A stretch of DNA of 64,000 nt from an uncultured Cryomorphaceae bacterium (GCA_913009655.1 CAJVWI010000008.1:1-64000), one strand, 5' to 3'. Counted from the stretch's first letter, positions 49,101 through 58,416 are shown. Translations and numbers: made by a program. Notes: a model not told the origin generated them from the letters alone.

Positions 49101-51082
49101 GCTCGCAAGATGATATAGATTGGAGAACTAATTCGGGAGGAACGCCATCTTCAGGCACCGGTCCATCCTCTGGACATACAAGTGGCTCTGGAAATGATAG
49201 GTATTTATACCTCGAGGCCTCATCCTGTTATGAAAATACTGCAATTCTCACAACACCATGTATTGATATGACGCAGACAATAATTCCTGAATTAGAGTTC
49301 TGGTCTCACATGTCAGGAAATTCGGATGGTGAACTGCATATTGATGTTTTGAGCCAGGGACAATGGTATAATGATTTCGCCCCAGTTATTTCCACTGTAG
49401 CAGGATCCAATTGGACTCAACAAAATGTGTCTTTAGCTGCATTTGCTGGGGATGTTATTGTTGTCAGGTTCCGTGGGAAAACAGGTGATGCTTTTTCAAG
49501 TGACGTTGCAATTGACGATATCTCAATCACAGAAGTTACAAGTGCTCCAACGGCAAACTTCAGTATAAGCAATTCACTTCCATGCCTGAATCAAACAATT
49601 TTCTTCATTGACAACAGTTTAAATGGACCAAATCAATGGGTTTGGAATATTAGTCCTAGTTCAGGATATTCATATATGAATGGAACAGATTCAACAAGTC
49701 AGTATCCGCAAATTTCTTTTAACAATTTTGGCACTTACAGTATTAGTTTGACGGCTAGTAACAATTACGGATCAAACACCTCAAGTTCTTCTTCTATAAT
49801 AGTAAATGGTGGATCCAACTTACCGTTCAACCAAGGATTTAATAATTTTTTACCATCTGGTTGGGAGCTTGAAAACCCTGATAACTCTACAACTTGGGAT
49901 CAAAAAAATGCAATAGGAAGCAACGGACAAAATACCTCAACTGTATATGTGTCCAATGTCAACTACAATGCACCTCTTCAAGAGGATTATCTAATAACCC
50001 CAGGAATCGACTTAACAGGAGCCTCACAACCTGTTTTGATTTTTGATGTCGCTTATGCCACATATAGCTCAAATTATTCTGATGGACTTAGAGTTGATGT
50101 CTCTTCAAATTGTGGCAGTTCTTGGAGTCCTGCAGGATACCTCAAATCCGGAACTGTATTGGCTACAGTACCGGCCCAAACTTCTTCATTTACCCCGAAT
50201 AGTTCGGGTCAATGGCGTGAGGATACTGTTTTTCTTGCAACCTCATTATCTGGACCTAGCATCAAATTTAGATTTGCTGCAATAAATGGTTATGGCAATA
50301 ACTTATATATTGATAATGTTAGGGTTTATAATCTTGGAGCCAGTGCGCCAAATGCATCTATAAATAGCTCAGTATCCAGCGCGACATGTATTAATGATAC
50401 AGTTGTTTTCCAGGCTATGAATCCAGGGACGGCAATCGCTTCTTGGGACTTTGGTGCAGGCTCAATTCCAAGTAGCGCAAATGGTGCGGGACCCCATTCC
50501 ATTGTATATTTTTCAAGCGGACCAAAATCAGCGACTCTTTCTCTTACAAATTCCGGTGGGACAGATATCGATACGTTAGGATTTAATGTTGGTCAACCTG
50601 TCATTGCTGGATTTTCCTATAATACCAGTGGTCAAACCGTAAGTTTTACAGATAATTCAAATGGCATTGGGACCCAGTGGAATTGGGATTTTGGTGATGG
50701 ATCAATTAGCAGTCTTCAAAATCCAACACACTCCTACCCATCGACTGGTGGATCTTTTGATGTCTATTTTGCAACATACAATGACTGCGGTTGGGATACA
50801 ACAACCTCAACTCTTCAGATATCAGGAGTTGGAGCCGATGAACCTATCGCAATTGATTGGTCCTTATCGCCAAATCCCAGCAATGACAGGATTAATATAG
50901 TCAGTCCTTTTAATGATCATATTGACAATGTCCAAGTAATTGATGCTTTAGGTAGAGTGGTTTTCAACGGTAAGCTATCATCAGAGAACTCTTTAAATAT
51001 CGAGTCATTTGCCGCTGGGCAGTATTTAATACGGATTCATGCAAAGGGAACAAGAAAAGTGCTTCCTTTCATAAAAAAATAA
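46190..51082 (+). CDS. Secreted S8 (subtilisin-like) serine peptidase with MAM-like, PKD and T9SS type A sorting domains
   Basis: 1630 aa, GTG start; signal peptide; VVVGHGDDGDIVPHIDF, NGAHGDHVAGTIMGGG, ITGTSMACPGIAGVMAQ; GPSSGHTSGSGNDRYLYLEAS...SDVAIDDISI; C-term WSLSPNPSNDRINI...FAAGQYLIRIHAKGTRKVLPFIKK. Confidence 0.93.
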   Translation: MKKIYTLLLLAFSFVSQAQNSSAYQSVENNSRVIFQSGTYSLPLLSEITIKSFNKSERNLDKVVRIISSKKPLSKKAWIELEEMGVKNIGYLPISSYLVLMPKTNKELLLGFRKNGIIGIGSLLPEMKLSEQLASGNVPEYIWVGSKWELYIEGIPSIDWSNVIDDLNNLDIDILGTEFKGLKILISPEDVNSLANHPFITYIQQKEAPAETENKIGIKNHRSNALRVSYLGGRDYDGTGVVVGHGDDGDIVPHIDFTGRILANKSGPSNGAHGDHVAGTIMGGGNLDPDGEGQAPGSKLVYYDYPDNLNDIDVDYNLYGIRVTASSYSNGCNAGYTAFTRQVDLDAIQHPSLTHVFSAGNNGNSNCNYGAGSGWGNITGGHKQGKNVLATANVTGADIIAGSSSRGPAHDGRIKPDIAALGTNVFSCLAPNDYRSITGTSMACPGIAGVMAQLYDAYRQNNNGTDPEGGLMRSLLTNNADDLGNPGPDFKYGYGRVNGLRAAKVIEMGWFHKDSVAQGETDTVSINVPLGSGIGELRVMLHWTDPQATVNAGRALVNDLNATLKLDAAAWLPWVLDPTPNATALNSNAVRAVDSLNNSEQFTLSQPTGGTYKLLVNGNSIPVGPQEYWVTWTIVNNEVELTYPTGGEVIPPLTTIPVRWDAPDGTGTFSLEYSTNGGNTFTQFATASATSRQANFLTPNGAGDSLVFKVQRGTQQDLSDTPIGLIGYPGNLQLNWACPDSFNVSWNSVNNASGYVVYILGQEYMDPIDTTASNSYTFYNMNPSNTIWWSVAALTPGGKAGKRAVAVEKIPGLQGCLLTNDVVMTSVLSPSDNIPDCQSTSNLPVSILIENGGLDSVFTVPMAYQFGSNPIVRDTAYVSLASTNTHVFTFDTAVNVSLIGSYSIKVWMESLIDQNRWNDTLISFFEIVQSDSTYAMPYAQNFDSFSTCATSNNCGSTICNLSGHMTNWNNGSQDDIDWRTNSGGTPSSGTGPSSGHTSGSGNDRYLYLEASSCYENTAILTTPCIDMTQTIIPELEFWSHMSGNSDGELHIDVLSQGQWYNDFAPVISTVAGSNWTQQNVSLAAFAGDVIVVRFRGKTGDAFSSDVAIDDISITEVTSAPTANFSISNSLPCLNQTIFFIDNSLNGPNQWVWNISPSSGYSYMNGTDSTSQYPQISFNNFGTYSISLTASNNYGSNTSSSSSIIVNGGSNLPFNQGFNNFLPSGWELENPDNSTTWDQKNAIGSNGQNTSTVYVSNVNYNAPLQEDYLITPGIDLTGASQPVLIFDVAYATYSSNYSDGLRVDVSSNCGSSWSPAGYLKSGTVLATVPAQTSSFTPNSSGQWREDTVFLATSLSGPSIKFRFAAINGYGNNLYIDNVRVYNLGASAPNASINSSVSSATCINDTVVFQAMNPGTAIASWDFGAGSIPSSANGAGPHSIVYFSSGPKSATLSLTNSGGTDIDTLGFNVGQPVIAGFSYNTSGQTVSFTDNSNGIGTQWNWDFGDGSISSLQNPTHSYPSTGGSFDVYFATYNDCGWDTTTSTLQISGVGADEPIAIDWSLSPNPSNDRINIVSPFNDHIDNVQVIDALGRVVFNGKLSSENSLNIESFAAGQYLIRIHAKGTRKVLPFIKK

Positions 51083-51102
51083 TTCAGTTAAGACCAACTG
51101 GG

Positions 51103-51142
51103 AAACTCCAATTATTTAATAGTTAGATAATTGGGGTTTTTT
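51103..51142 (+). terminator. Rho-independent terminator downstream of the S8 peptidase gene
   Basis: AAACTCCAATTAT-...-ATAATTGGGGTTTTTT; 13-bp arms with one G-U pair, followed by a T-run. Confidence 0.85.
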
Positions 51143-51187
51143 ATGCAACGACTTTTATCTAAAAAAATGAAATTAGTTGATAATAGC

Positions 51188-51721
51188 TTACTTCGTTATT
51201 CGGAATAGTAACTCTTCCACCTTTTCATTTGGGAGTTTGATTAGGCCACAGGATTCAAAGCCTAATTTTTCTAAAAGCCTCTGAGAAGAAATATTTTGTT
51301 TTGACACAATTGCTTTAATTTCTTGAATATGAAATTCTTCAAATCCGGCTTTTATTAATCTTGATGATGCCTCATAGGCATAACCAAATCTTTCATATTT
51401 AGGAAGAAGGCCAAAACCAATGTCAACCCCATCTAATCCATCTCTATCGTAGATGCCGCAAATCCCTATCTTATCTCCACTTATCTTTTCAATCAGTGAA
51501 TAATTTGAATATCCAAGATTATATAATTGAGGTAGCATATTAGTTTGAATATATTTTAATGCATCCGGAATTGAATATATTCTTCTATCTCCCACAAACT
51601 TTAAAAATTTCGGTGCATTCATTAATTGAAATATTAAGTCAGCATCTTCTTCTGAAGTAGGTCTTATGAATAATCTCTGTGTTTCAAAATTTTGATGAAC
51701 TATTTTTTTCATTGGGCCCAT
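51188..51721 (-). CDS. GNAT family N-acetyltransferase (RimJ/RimL type)
   Basis: 177 aa, FETQRLFIRPTSEEDADLIFQLMNAPKFLKFVGDRR, DIGFGLLPKYERFGYAYEASSRLIKAGFEEFHIQEIKAIVSKQNISSQRLLEKLGFE. Confidence 0.93.
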   Translation of the reverse strand: MGPMKKIVHQNFETQRLFIRPTSEEDADLIFQLMNAPKFLKFVGDRRIYSIPDALKYIQTNMLPQLYNLGYSNYSLIEKISGDKIGICGIYDRDGLDGVDIGFGLLPKYERFGYAYEASSRLIKAGFEEFHIQEIKAIVSKQNISSQRLLEKLGFESCGLIKLPNEKVEELLFRITK

Positions 51722-51751
51722 TCCATTTCAGTATTTGTTCTAACATTTTAC

Positions 51752-53197
51752 TTAGGAAATGTTTTTGACTGATGAGGAGCTGAAATAAAGCATCATAGTC
51801 ATGAGTAATCCATTTAATATAATAATTTCAAAACCAAAAGTGTAATTAAAATACATTGGGGAGATCCAACCAATAAAATAAGTCAGAAGTGGACTCAATA
51901 TCGCAGCGAATGGAATAATCCATTTGTTAGGGATTTTAGCCTTAGAGAATATTCCAAAAGTAAAGAGCCCCAATAATGGCCCATAAGTATAGCCAGCTGC
52001 AGTAAAAATATTTTTGATTATGCTTGCATCAACAAAGGGGCGGGCTGCAATTATTAAAAGAGCAATCGCTAATGTCATTCCGACGTGAACCCTTTTTCTT
52101 ATTAATAACCCTCGAGACTCTTTCATTTTCTCGATACCAAGAATATCAACACAAAAAGATGTAGTGAGAGAAGTAAGAGCAGAGTCTGCCGATGAGTATG
52201 CTGCAGCTATAAGTCCAATGAAAAATAATAGCCCCACAATTATTGGAATCTCCGCATAACTTGCCACTGCTGGAAAAAGTTGATCCCCATGAGCTTCTAT
52301 ACCTTCTTGACGGGCATAGATTAACAAAAGAACTCCTAGAGATAAAAAAAGTGCGTTAACAAAAACAAGAACACCCGAGAGAGTTATCATATTCAATTGA
52401 GCCTCTTTTAGGTTTCTGCAAGTCAAGTTTTTTTGCATCATATCTTGATCTAGTCCTGTCATAGCAAGAGTGATAAATATTCCACCTAAAAACTGTTTCC
52501 AAAAATTCCTGCCATCAGTTGCGTCTGGGAAAAACCATTTAGATTCATCCTGAGAAAATATAGTATTAATAATTCCATTGGAATTATCCAAGGAATTATA
52601 GACATAATAAATAGTTAAACACATAGCTCCAAGCATAGCTATGGTTTGCAATGTATCAGTAAATATTACTGTACGGATACCTCCTCGATTGGTATAAACC
52701 CATATCAAAGCCAAAGTAATTAGTACAGTCCAAATAAAACTAACTCCAAGTTCATCAAAAACTAAAGACTGGAGAACCGATGCAACCAGATAAAGTCGAA
52801 AAGAAGCCCCTAACCACCTTGATATTATAAAAAAAGTGGCTCCGGTTGTATGGGCAACCTTTCCATACCGTTGAGCTAAAAATCCATAGATTGTGGTAGT
52901 GTTATGTTTATAATATATTGGCAATAATAAAAATGCAATACAGAAATAACCAACAACGTAGCCCAACACCATTTGTAAATAAGCCATACCAGAAGTTTCT
53001 ACCCAGCCTGGTACTGAAATAAATGTTACGCCACTTAGTGATGCCCCAATCATTCCAAAACTCACAAGCCACCAAGGTGATTGTCTGTTTCCAAGAAAAA
53101 ATGTCGAATTATCAGTTTTTTTTGTGCTTATTCTGGCAACAATAAGAAGCAGGCAAAAATACCCAACCATTAAGAGTAAAATATATTCTGGTTTCAT
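51752..53197 (-). CDS. Sodium:solute symporter (SSS family)
   Basis: 481 aa, STFFLGNRQSPWWLVSFGMIGASLSGVTFISVPGWVETSGMAYLQMVLGYVVGYF; MTGLDQDMMQKNLTCRNLKEAQLNM. Confidence 0.93.
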   Translation of the reverse strand: MKPEYILLLMVGYFCLLLIVARISTKKTDNSTFFLGNRQSPWWLVSFGMIGASLSGVTFISVPGWVETSGMAYLQMVLGYVVGYFCIAFLLLPIYYKHNTTTIYGFLAQRYGKVAHTTGATFFIISRWLGASFRLYLVASVLQSLVFDELGVSFIWTVLITLALIWVYTNRGGIRTVIFTDTLQTIAMLGAMCLTIYYVYNSLDNSNGIINTIFSQDESKWFFPDATDGRNFWKQFLGGIFITLAMTGLDQDMMQKNLTCRNLKEAQLNMITLSGVLVFVNALFLSLGVLLLIYARQEGIEAHGDQLFPAVASYAEIPIIVGLLFFIGLIAAAYSSADSALTSLTTSFCVDILGIEKMKESRGLLIRKRVHVGMTLAIALLIIAARPFVDASIIKNIFTAAGYTYGPLLGLFTFGIFSKAKIPNKWIIPFAAILSPLLTYFIGWISPMYFNYTFGFEIIILNGLLMTMMLYFSSSSVKNIS

Positions 53198-53226
53198 GCC
53201 TGTAAAGATGGCGTACTTTTACCATA

Positions 53227-53844
53227 ATGGAACTCCCGTCAAAATCAATGGAACGAGCGGTACAAGAATTGTCCAGACTACCAGGAATAGGTAGGCGTTC
53301 TGCACTTCGGTTAATTCTACATCTCCTTCGCCAAGGAAATGATAGAATGGAGAATTTAGCAACTTCAATACAAGATTTGAGCAGTAATTCCCAATTCTGC
53401 GAGAACTGTCATAGTATAAGCGATGTGGCATTGTGCAGCATATGCAATGACCCAAAAAGAGATGGTAAATCTATATGTGTAGTTGAAGATATTCGAGATG
53501 TTCTTGCTTTAGAGAATACTCATGCTTTTCGTGGGAAATACCATGTCCTTGGTGGACTAATATCTCCAATGGATGGTCTGGGGCCTGGGGATTTAACAAT
53601 TGATGAATTGATAGAAAAAATAAAAAGCAATGGGGCAGACGAGGTTATCATGGCTTTGAGCTCCACAATGGAAGGAGATACAACGGCTTTTTATATTTAC
53701 AGAAAGATAGGAGACCTTTCTTTGAAATTGACATCTATAGCACGGGGCCTGCCAATAGGTGATTCGCTTGAGTATGCTGATGAAGTAACGCTCAGTAGAT
53801 CATTACAGCAGCGTGTTCTATTTGAATCAACATTGAGTAAATAA
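53227..53844 (+). CDS. recR: Recombination protein RecR
   Basis: 205 aa, MERAVQELSRLPGIGRRSALRLILHLL, CENCHSISDVALCSIC zinc finger, CVVEDIRDVLALENTHAFRGKYHVLGGLISPMDGLGP TOPRIM. Confidence 0.97.
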   Translation: MELPSKSMERAVQELSRLPGIGRRSALRLILHLLRQGNDRMENLATSIQDLSSNSQFCENCHSISDVALCSICNDPKRDGKSICVVEDIRDVLALENTHAFRGKYHVLGGLISPMDGLGPGDLTIDELIEKIKSNGADEVIMALSSTMEGDTTAFYIYRKIGDLSLKLTSIARGLPIGDSLEYADEVTLSRSLQQRVLFESTLSK

Positions 53845-53848
53845 AAAG

Positions 53849-55681
53849 ATGGATTTATCTGTTATAATAGTCAGCTATAATGTAAAAACATACTTAGACC
53901 AGTGCTTAATATCAGTGGAACGGGCTTCAGGAAATTTGAATGTTGAGGTAATTGTTGTAGATAATTGCTCAAAAGACGATACTTTAAAACATATAAAAAA
54001 TAAATTTCCATGGGTTCATTGTATTGAAAACAAAGTAAATCTTGGATTTGGAAAGGCAAATAATTTAGGCGCAAAAAAAGCTATTGGGGATTATGTGCTT
54101 TATTTAAATCCTGACACTGTCGTTGCTGAAGATAATTTTAAGCTAGCAATAAGTCAATTCAAAGACCATAATAACTTGGGGTCTCTTGGATGTCGAATGA
54201 TTGATGGTAAAGGTGATTTTTTACCTGAATCTAAGCGAGGATTCCCTACACCTTCGGTTGCGCTTTATAGATTATTTGGATTAGCTAAGCTTTTTCCTAA
54301 AAGTAAAAGATGGGCTGGTTATTATGTCGGTCATATTGATGAAGCAGAAAATGCTGCTGTAGAAATTCACTGTGGAGCCTGGATGATGCTATCTAGAGAG
54401 GCCCTTATTAAAAGCGGTGGTTTCGATGAAGCCTTTTTTATGTATGGAGAAGACATAGACTTATCCCATAGAATAGGAGAATTAGGTTTTGAAACTCGAT
54501 ATTTTTCTAATAGCCCAGTAATTCACTACAAGGGAGAAAGTACCAAGCATGCATCATGGACGTATGTCAAAAACTTCCATAAGGCCATGGATATTTTTGC
54601 TAAAAAACACTTTACAAGCGGAGCCAAAGCATTCAGTCTTCTAATTCGCACAGGAATATACGCAAAGGCCTTTTCATCAATCCTGAAACGATCGATGGAA
54701 CTAATTATTCCTATGGTTTTTACAGCGGCCATAGGTTACTTTTTAGCAAATGAATTTACCAGTTACTGGGAAACGGTTCATCGCTATCCTAATGGAGGAG
54801 AATATCCGATTATTTATCGTCAAATAATTCTTCCAATATATTTAACAGTATGGATTCTATGTATGTTTATTAGCGGCGCCTATTCGATTAATTCTTCTAT
54901 TTTCAGGTATTTTTCAGGTTTCATTCTATCAACACTTACCCTACTCTCATTATATGCACTTCTTCCTTTAGATTTGCGATTTTCGAGAATATTAATTCTA
55001 ATTTCGTCACTTCTTTTTTTTATTTCATTTCTTAGCATCAAAGCATTTCTAAAGTCTAGATCAGCAGGAGGGATATTTGGGCTAGTTAATGAAACAATCG
55101 CGCATATTGACAGAGATGATAGCAGAAAACTACCCTTATCATCAAACTACGATATTTCAATTAATGAAATTGTTGAGCAATTGGATTACTTAAAACCCAC
55201 AGAAATTCATTTCTACCCGGTAAATATAAGTTTTGACAAGATCATTAGAACAATGATCCTGTTAAGAAAAAGAAACTTCAAGTATAGAATGGTTTATTCT
55301 TCGTGGACACTTGGGAGCGATAATTATCAAAGGTCGTCCGATTTAGCATTTCCTGCTCTCTCAAAGCCATCCTTGCGCAGAGCAAAATATTTACTAAGTG
55401 CATTTTTTACAGTTTTTATAATAATCACTCTTCCTATTTGCGCATGCTTCCCCAGAGGCAGGTATGCATTGAAAAACTTGCCTGCAATTCTTCTAGGGAA
55501 GAAAATATGGGTAGGTTACATAAGTATTGAATCAAGTGATTTACCATTCTTAAAAAAAGGTGTATTCCGCCATACTGATTCTTTGGGTGATAAAGAATTT
55601 CAAAAATTTGCAGATATAAGGTATGCTCATCACTGGAGACCAGAATTTGACATATTTGCTCTTTTTAACGGCTCGATTTAA
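53849..55681 (+). CDS. GT2 glycosyltransferase fused to a four-TM/Rossmann-like region and a truncated sugar-transferase-like C-terminus
   Basis: 610 aa, GT2 (SVIIVSYNVKTYLDQCLISVERAS...NVEVIVVDNCSKDDTL...GDYVLYLNPDTVV), then TM segments, Rossmann-like FGLVNETIAHIDRDD..., and RRAKYLLSAFFTVFIIITLPICACF...LKNLPAILLGKKIWVGYISIESSDLPFLKKGVF. Confidence 0.85.
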   Translation: MDLSVIIVSYNVKTYLDQCLISVERASGNLNVEVIVVDNCSKDDTLKHIKNKFPWVHCIENKVNLGFGKANNLGAKKAIGDYVLYLNPDTVVAEDNFKLAISQFKDHNNLGSLGCRMIDGKGDFLPESKRGFPTPSVALYRLFGLAKLFPKSKRWAGYYVGHIDEAENAAVEIHCGAWMMLSREALIKSGGFDEAFFMYGEDIDLSHRIGELGFETRYFSNSPVIHYKGESTKHASWTYVKNFHKAMDIFAKKHFTSGAKAFSLLIRTGIYAKAFSSILKRSMELIIPMVFTAAIGYFLANEFTSYWETVHRYPNGGEYPIIYRQIILPIYLTVWILCMFISGAYSINSSIFRYFSGFILSTLTLLSLYALLPLDLRFSRILILISSLLFFISFLSIKAFLKSRSAGGIFGLVNETIAHIDRDDSRKLPLSSNYDISINEIVEQLDYLKPTEIHFYPVNISFDKIIRTMILLRKRNFKYRMVYSSWTLGSDNYQRSSDLAFPALSKPSLRRAKYLLSAFFTVFIIITLPICACFPRGRYALKNLPAILLGKKIWVGYISIESSDLPFLKKGVFRHTDSLGDKEFQKFADIRYAHHWRPEFDIFALFNGSI

Positions 55682-55709
55682 CTTAAATTTGCAAGACAAT
55701 CCTTAGAAA

Positions 55710-57056
55710 ATGTTTGAATTAACAATGCCCAAAATGGGCGAATCTGTAGCTGAAGCAACCATCACTGAATGGTTAAAAAACGAAGGTGACTCTGTATCAA
55801 TGGATGAATCCTTATTAACCATTGCCACCGATAAAGTTGATAGTGATTTGCCATCTCCTGTATCTGGAGTTTTATCAAAAATTCTTTTCAAAGTAGATGA
55901 TGTAATTCAGGTAGGTCAGGTTATTGCTCATATTGCGACTGAAGGAGACACTATCACTACAATTGAAAAAATTGAAGTAAAAGATGATTTAAAAAAGTCT
56001 GAAGAGCACTTAGATTCATTGCCCTTAAAAAACAGGGAGAAAGAAGAAGTATCGACTGCAAATCTTGAATTCAAATCAAGTATTTCTAGAGAAAGTGCCG
56101 GTAGGTTTTACAGCCCATTGGTTCGAAGTATTGCCCAAGAAGAAGGGTTAAGTCAGCAAGAATTGGACAATATCAGAGGAAGCGGTAATGAAGGACGCGT
56201 AACAAAACACGATTTAATTGCTTTTTTAAATAAAAAGTTAACTGAAAAATTATCCAATCCTTCAATTACGAAAATAGATACTGAGAAAAAAATTGAAGCA
56301 AATGAAGCTCCGAAAAATCTATCAGCTAATTTAATTAGCAGTTTACCTGGTGATGAAATTGTAGAAATGGATAGAATGCGAAAACTCATTGCTGATCACA
56401 TGGTTATGAGTAAACATACATCTCCGCATGTGACATCATTCGTCGAAGCCGATGTAACCGCTTTGGTACTTTGGAGAAAAAAGGTAAAAAACAACTATGA
56501 AGATAGGGAAAACAGCAGATTGACTTTTACTCCCATATTTTTAGAAGCTGTTATTCGAGCAATTAAAGATTTTCCAAATATTAATGTTAGTGTTGATGGG
56601 AATAAAATCATTTCCCATAAACCAATTAATATTGGAATGGCAACTGCATTGCCTAATGGTAATTTAATTGTTCCAGTTATCAAAAATGCAGATAGATTTA
56701 ATCTTTCAGGTCTAGCCAAAGAGGTTAATGAACTTGCCGATAATGCGCGGAATAACAAGCTTAAACCGGATGATATAAAAGGAGGAACGTATACTGTAAC
56801 AAATGTTGGGACTTTTGGCAATGTTATGGGAACGCCCATAATTAACCAGCCGCAAGTTGCGATTTTAGCCTTAGGGGCTATTCGAAAAATGCCCGCAGTA
56901 ATTGAAACTCCTGATGGAGATGCAATAGCAATTCGTCATAAAATGTTTTTATCACATTCTTATGACCATAGAGTTGTCGACGGTGCCTTGGGAGGAATGT
57001 TTGTTAAAAGAGTTGCCGACTATTTAGAAAATTGGGATAGTGAACGCGAAATATGA
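55710..57056 (+). CDS. 2-oxo acid dehydrogenase E2 component (dihydrolipoamide acyltransferase)
   Basis: 448 aa, lipoyl domain (LLTIATDKVDSDLPSPVSGVL), E3-binding region (SPLVRSIAQEEGLSQQELDNIRGSGNEGRVTKHDLIAFL), catalytic LSHSYDHRVVDGALGG. Confidence 0.95.
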   Translation: MFELTMPKMGESVAEATITEWLKNEGDSVSMDESLLTIATDKVDSDLPSPVSGVLSKILFKVDDVIQVGQVIAHIATEGDTITTIEKIEVKDDLKKSEEHLDSLPLKNREKEEVSTANLEFKSSISRESAGRFYSPLVRSIAQEEGLSQQELDNIRGSGNEGRVTKHDLIAFLNKKLTEKLSNPSITKIDTEKKIEANEAPKNLSANLISSLPGDEIVEMDRMRKLIADHMVMSKHTSPHVTSFVEADVTALVLWRKKVKNNYEDRENSRLTFTPIFLEAVIRAIKDFPNINVSVDGNKIISHKPINIGMATALPNGNLIVPVIKNADRFNLSGLAKEVNELADNARNNKLKPDDIKGGTYTVTNVGTFGNVMGTPIINQPQVAILALGAIRKMPAVIETPDGDAIAIRHKMFLSHSYDHRVVDGALGGMFVKRVADYLENWDSEREI

Positions 57057-57811
57057 TTAGTTTAACTAGACCCTTATGTGTATTTGATTTAGAGACTACG
57101 GGAATTAATGTAGTTCATGACCGAATTGTGGAAATATGTATTATTAAGGTAAATATCGATGCTAGTGAGATTACAAAAGTATGGAGAGTGAATCCTACCG
57201 TCCCCATACCAGCAGTAACTACGGCAATTCATGGAATAACCGATGAAATGGTTAAAGACTGTCCGACGTTTAAAGGTTTAGCATCCGAAATTTCATCTTT
57301 TATTAAAAATTGCGATTTAGCAGGATTCAATAGCAATAAATTTGATATTCCATTACTAGCTGAGGAATTTTTAAGAGCAGATATTGAAATTGACATGCAT
57401 AAAGTATATGCCGTTGATGTCCAAAATATTTTTCATCAAAAAGAGCAAAGAAACCTTAGCGCTGCATTAAAATTTTATTGTGATACTGAACTAATAAATG
57501 CTCACAATGCAGAGGCTGATGTTAGAGCAACCTTGAATGTACTCAAGGCGCAGTTGGAACGATATGATGACCTTCCTAAAAACATCCGCGATCTTGCAGA
57601 ATACAGTAAGAGACATAAAGCTGCGGATTTCGCTGGCTTCATAACTTTCAATGAAAAAAATGAAGAACAATTTTCTTTTGGAAAATATAAAAATCAAACA
57701 GTTATATCCGTTTTATTAAAGGATCCTGGATACTACTCCTGGATTCAAAATGCAGACTTCCCTCTGTATACAAAAAACATTCTTACTGCAATTAGACTCA
57801 AAAACAGATGA
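57053..57811 (+). CDS. DnaQ-like 3'-5' exonuclease
   Basis: 252 aa, LCVFDLETTGINVVHDRIVEI, HGITDEMVKDCPTF, LAGFNSNKFDIPLLAEEF, AHNAEADVRATLNVL. Confidence 0.92.
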   Translation: MISLTRPLCVFDLETTGINVVHDRIVEICIIKVNIDASEITKVWRVNPTVPIPAVTTAIHGITDEMVKDCPTFKGLASEISSFIKNCDLAGFNSNKFDIPLLAEEFLRADIEIDMHKVYAVDVQNIFHQKEQRNLSAALKFYCDTELINAHNAEADVRATLNVLKAQLERYDDLPKNIRDLAEYSKRHKAADFAGFITFNEKNEEQFSFGKYKNQTVISVLLKDPGYYSWIQNADFPLYTKNILTAIRLKNR

Positions 57812-58413
57812 AAATAATTTGCATTGGGAGAAATTACGCCGACCATGCTGAAGAATTAGGAAATCAAATACCCGATGACCCCGTTGTTTTTTGTAAACCT
57901 GACTCATCAATCCTTCAGCCGAGAAATCCATTTGTTATTCCTCCTTGGAGCAAGGAAATTCATCATGAGATTGAATTACTATTAAGAATAGGAAGAGTTG
58001 GTAAATACATAGATAAAAAACATGCTTTATCCTATATTGATGCTATAACTGTAGGTATAGACTTTACTGCCAGAGACCTCCAAAAAAAATTAAAAGAAAA
58101 GGGTTTGCCATGGGAAAAATCTAAAGGATTTGACGGGTCTGCAGCCATTGGTAAATGGGTTCCTGGAAGTCTGAAAAAAAAAAATTATCAAATCACATTA
58201 CTAAAAAATAATTTGATCATACAAAACGGCAACACTTCTCAATTTATATTTTCAATAGAGGAAATCATTTCTCACATTAGTAAGTTTTTCACACTAAAAA
58301 CAGGTGATGTTATTTTTACGGGAACGCCTCCTGGAGTTGGCCCAATCACTGCTGGTGACCAATTAGAAGGCCATTTAGATGGTAAAAGCTTACTCTCGCT
58401 GAATATACGCTAA
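57808..58413 (+). CDS. Fumarylacetoacetate hydrolase family protein
   Basis: 201 aa, MKIICIGRNYADHAEELGN, FCKPDSSI, IHHEIELLLRIGRVGK, GDVIFTGTPPGVGPITAGD. Confidence 0.94.
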   Translation: MKIICIGRNYADHAEELGNQIPDDPVVFCKPDSSILQPRNPFVIPPWSKEIHHEIELLLRIGRVGKYIDKKHALSYIDAITVGIDFTARDLQKKLKEKGLPWEKSKGFDGSAAIGKWVPGSLKKKNYQITLLKNNLIIQNGNTSQFIFSIEEIISHISKFFTLKTGDVIFTGTPPGVGPITAGDQLEGHLDGKSLLSLNIR

Positions 58414-58416
58414 GGA

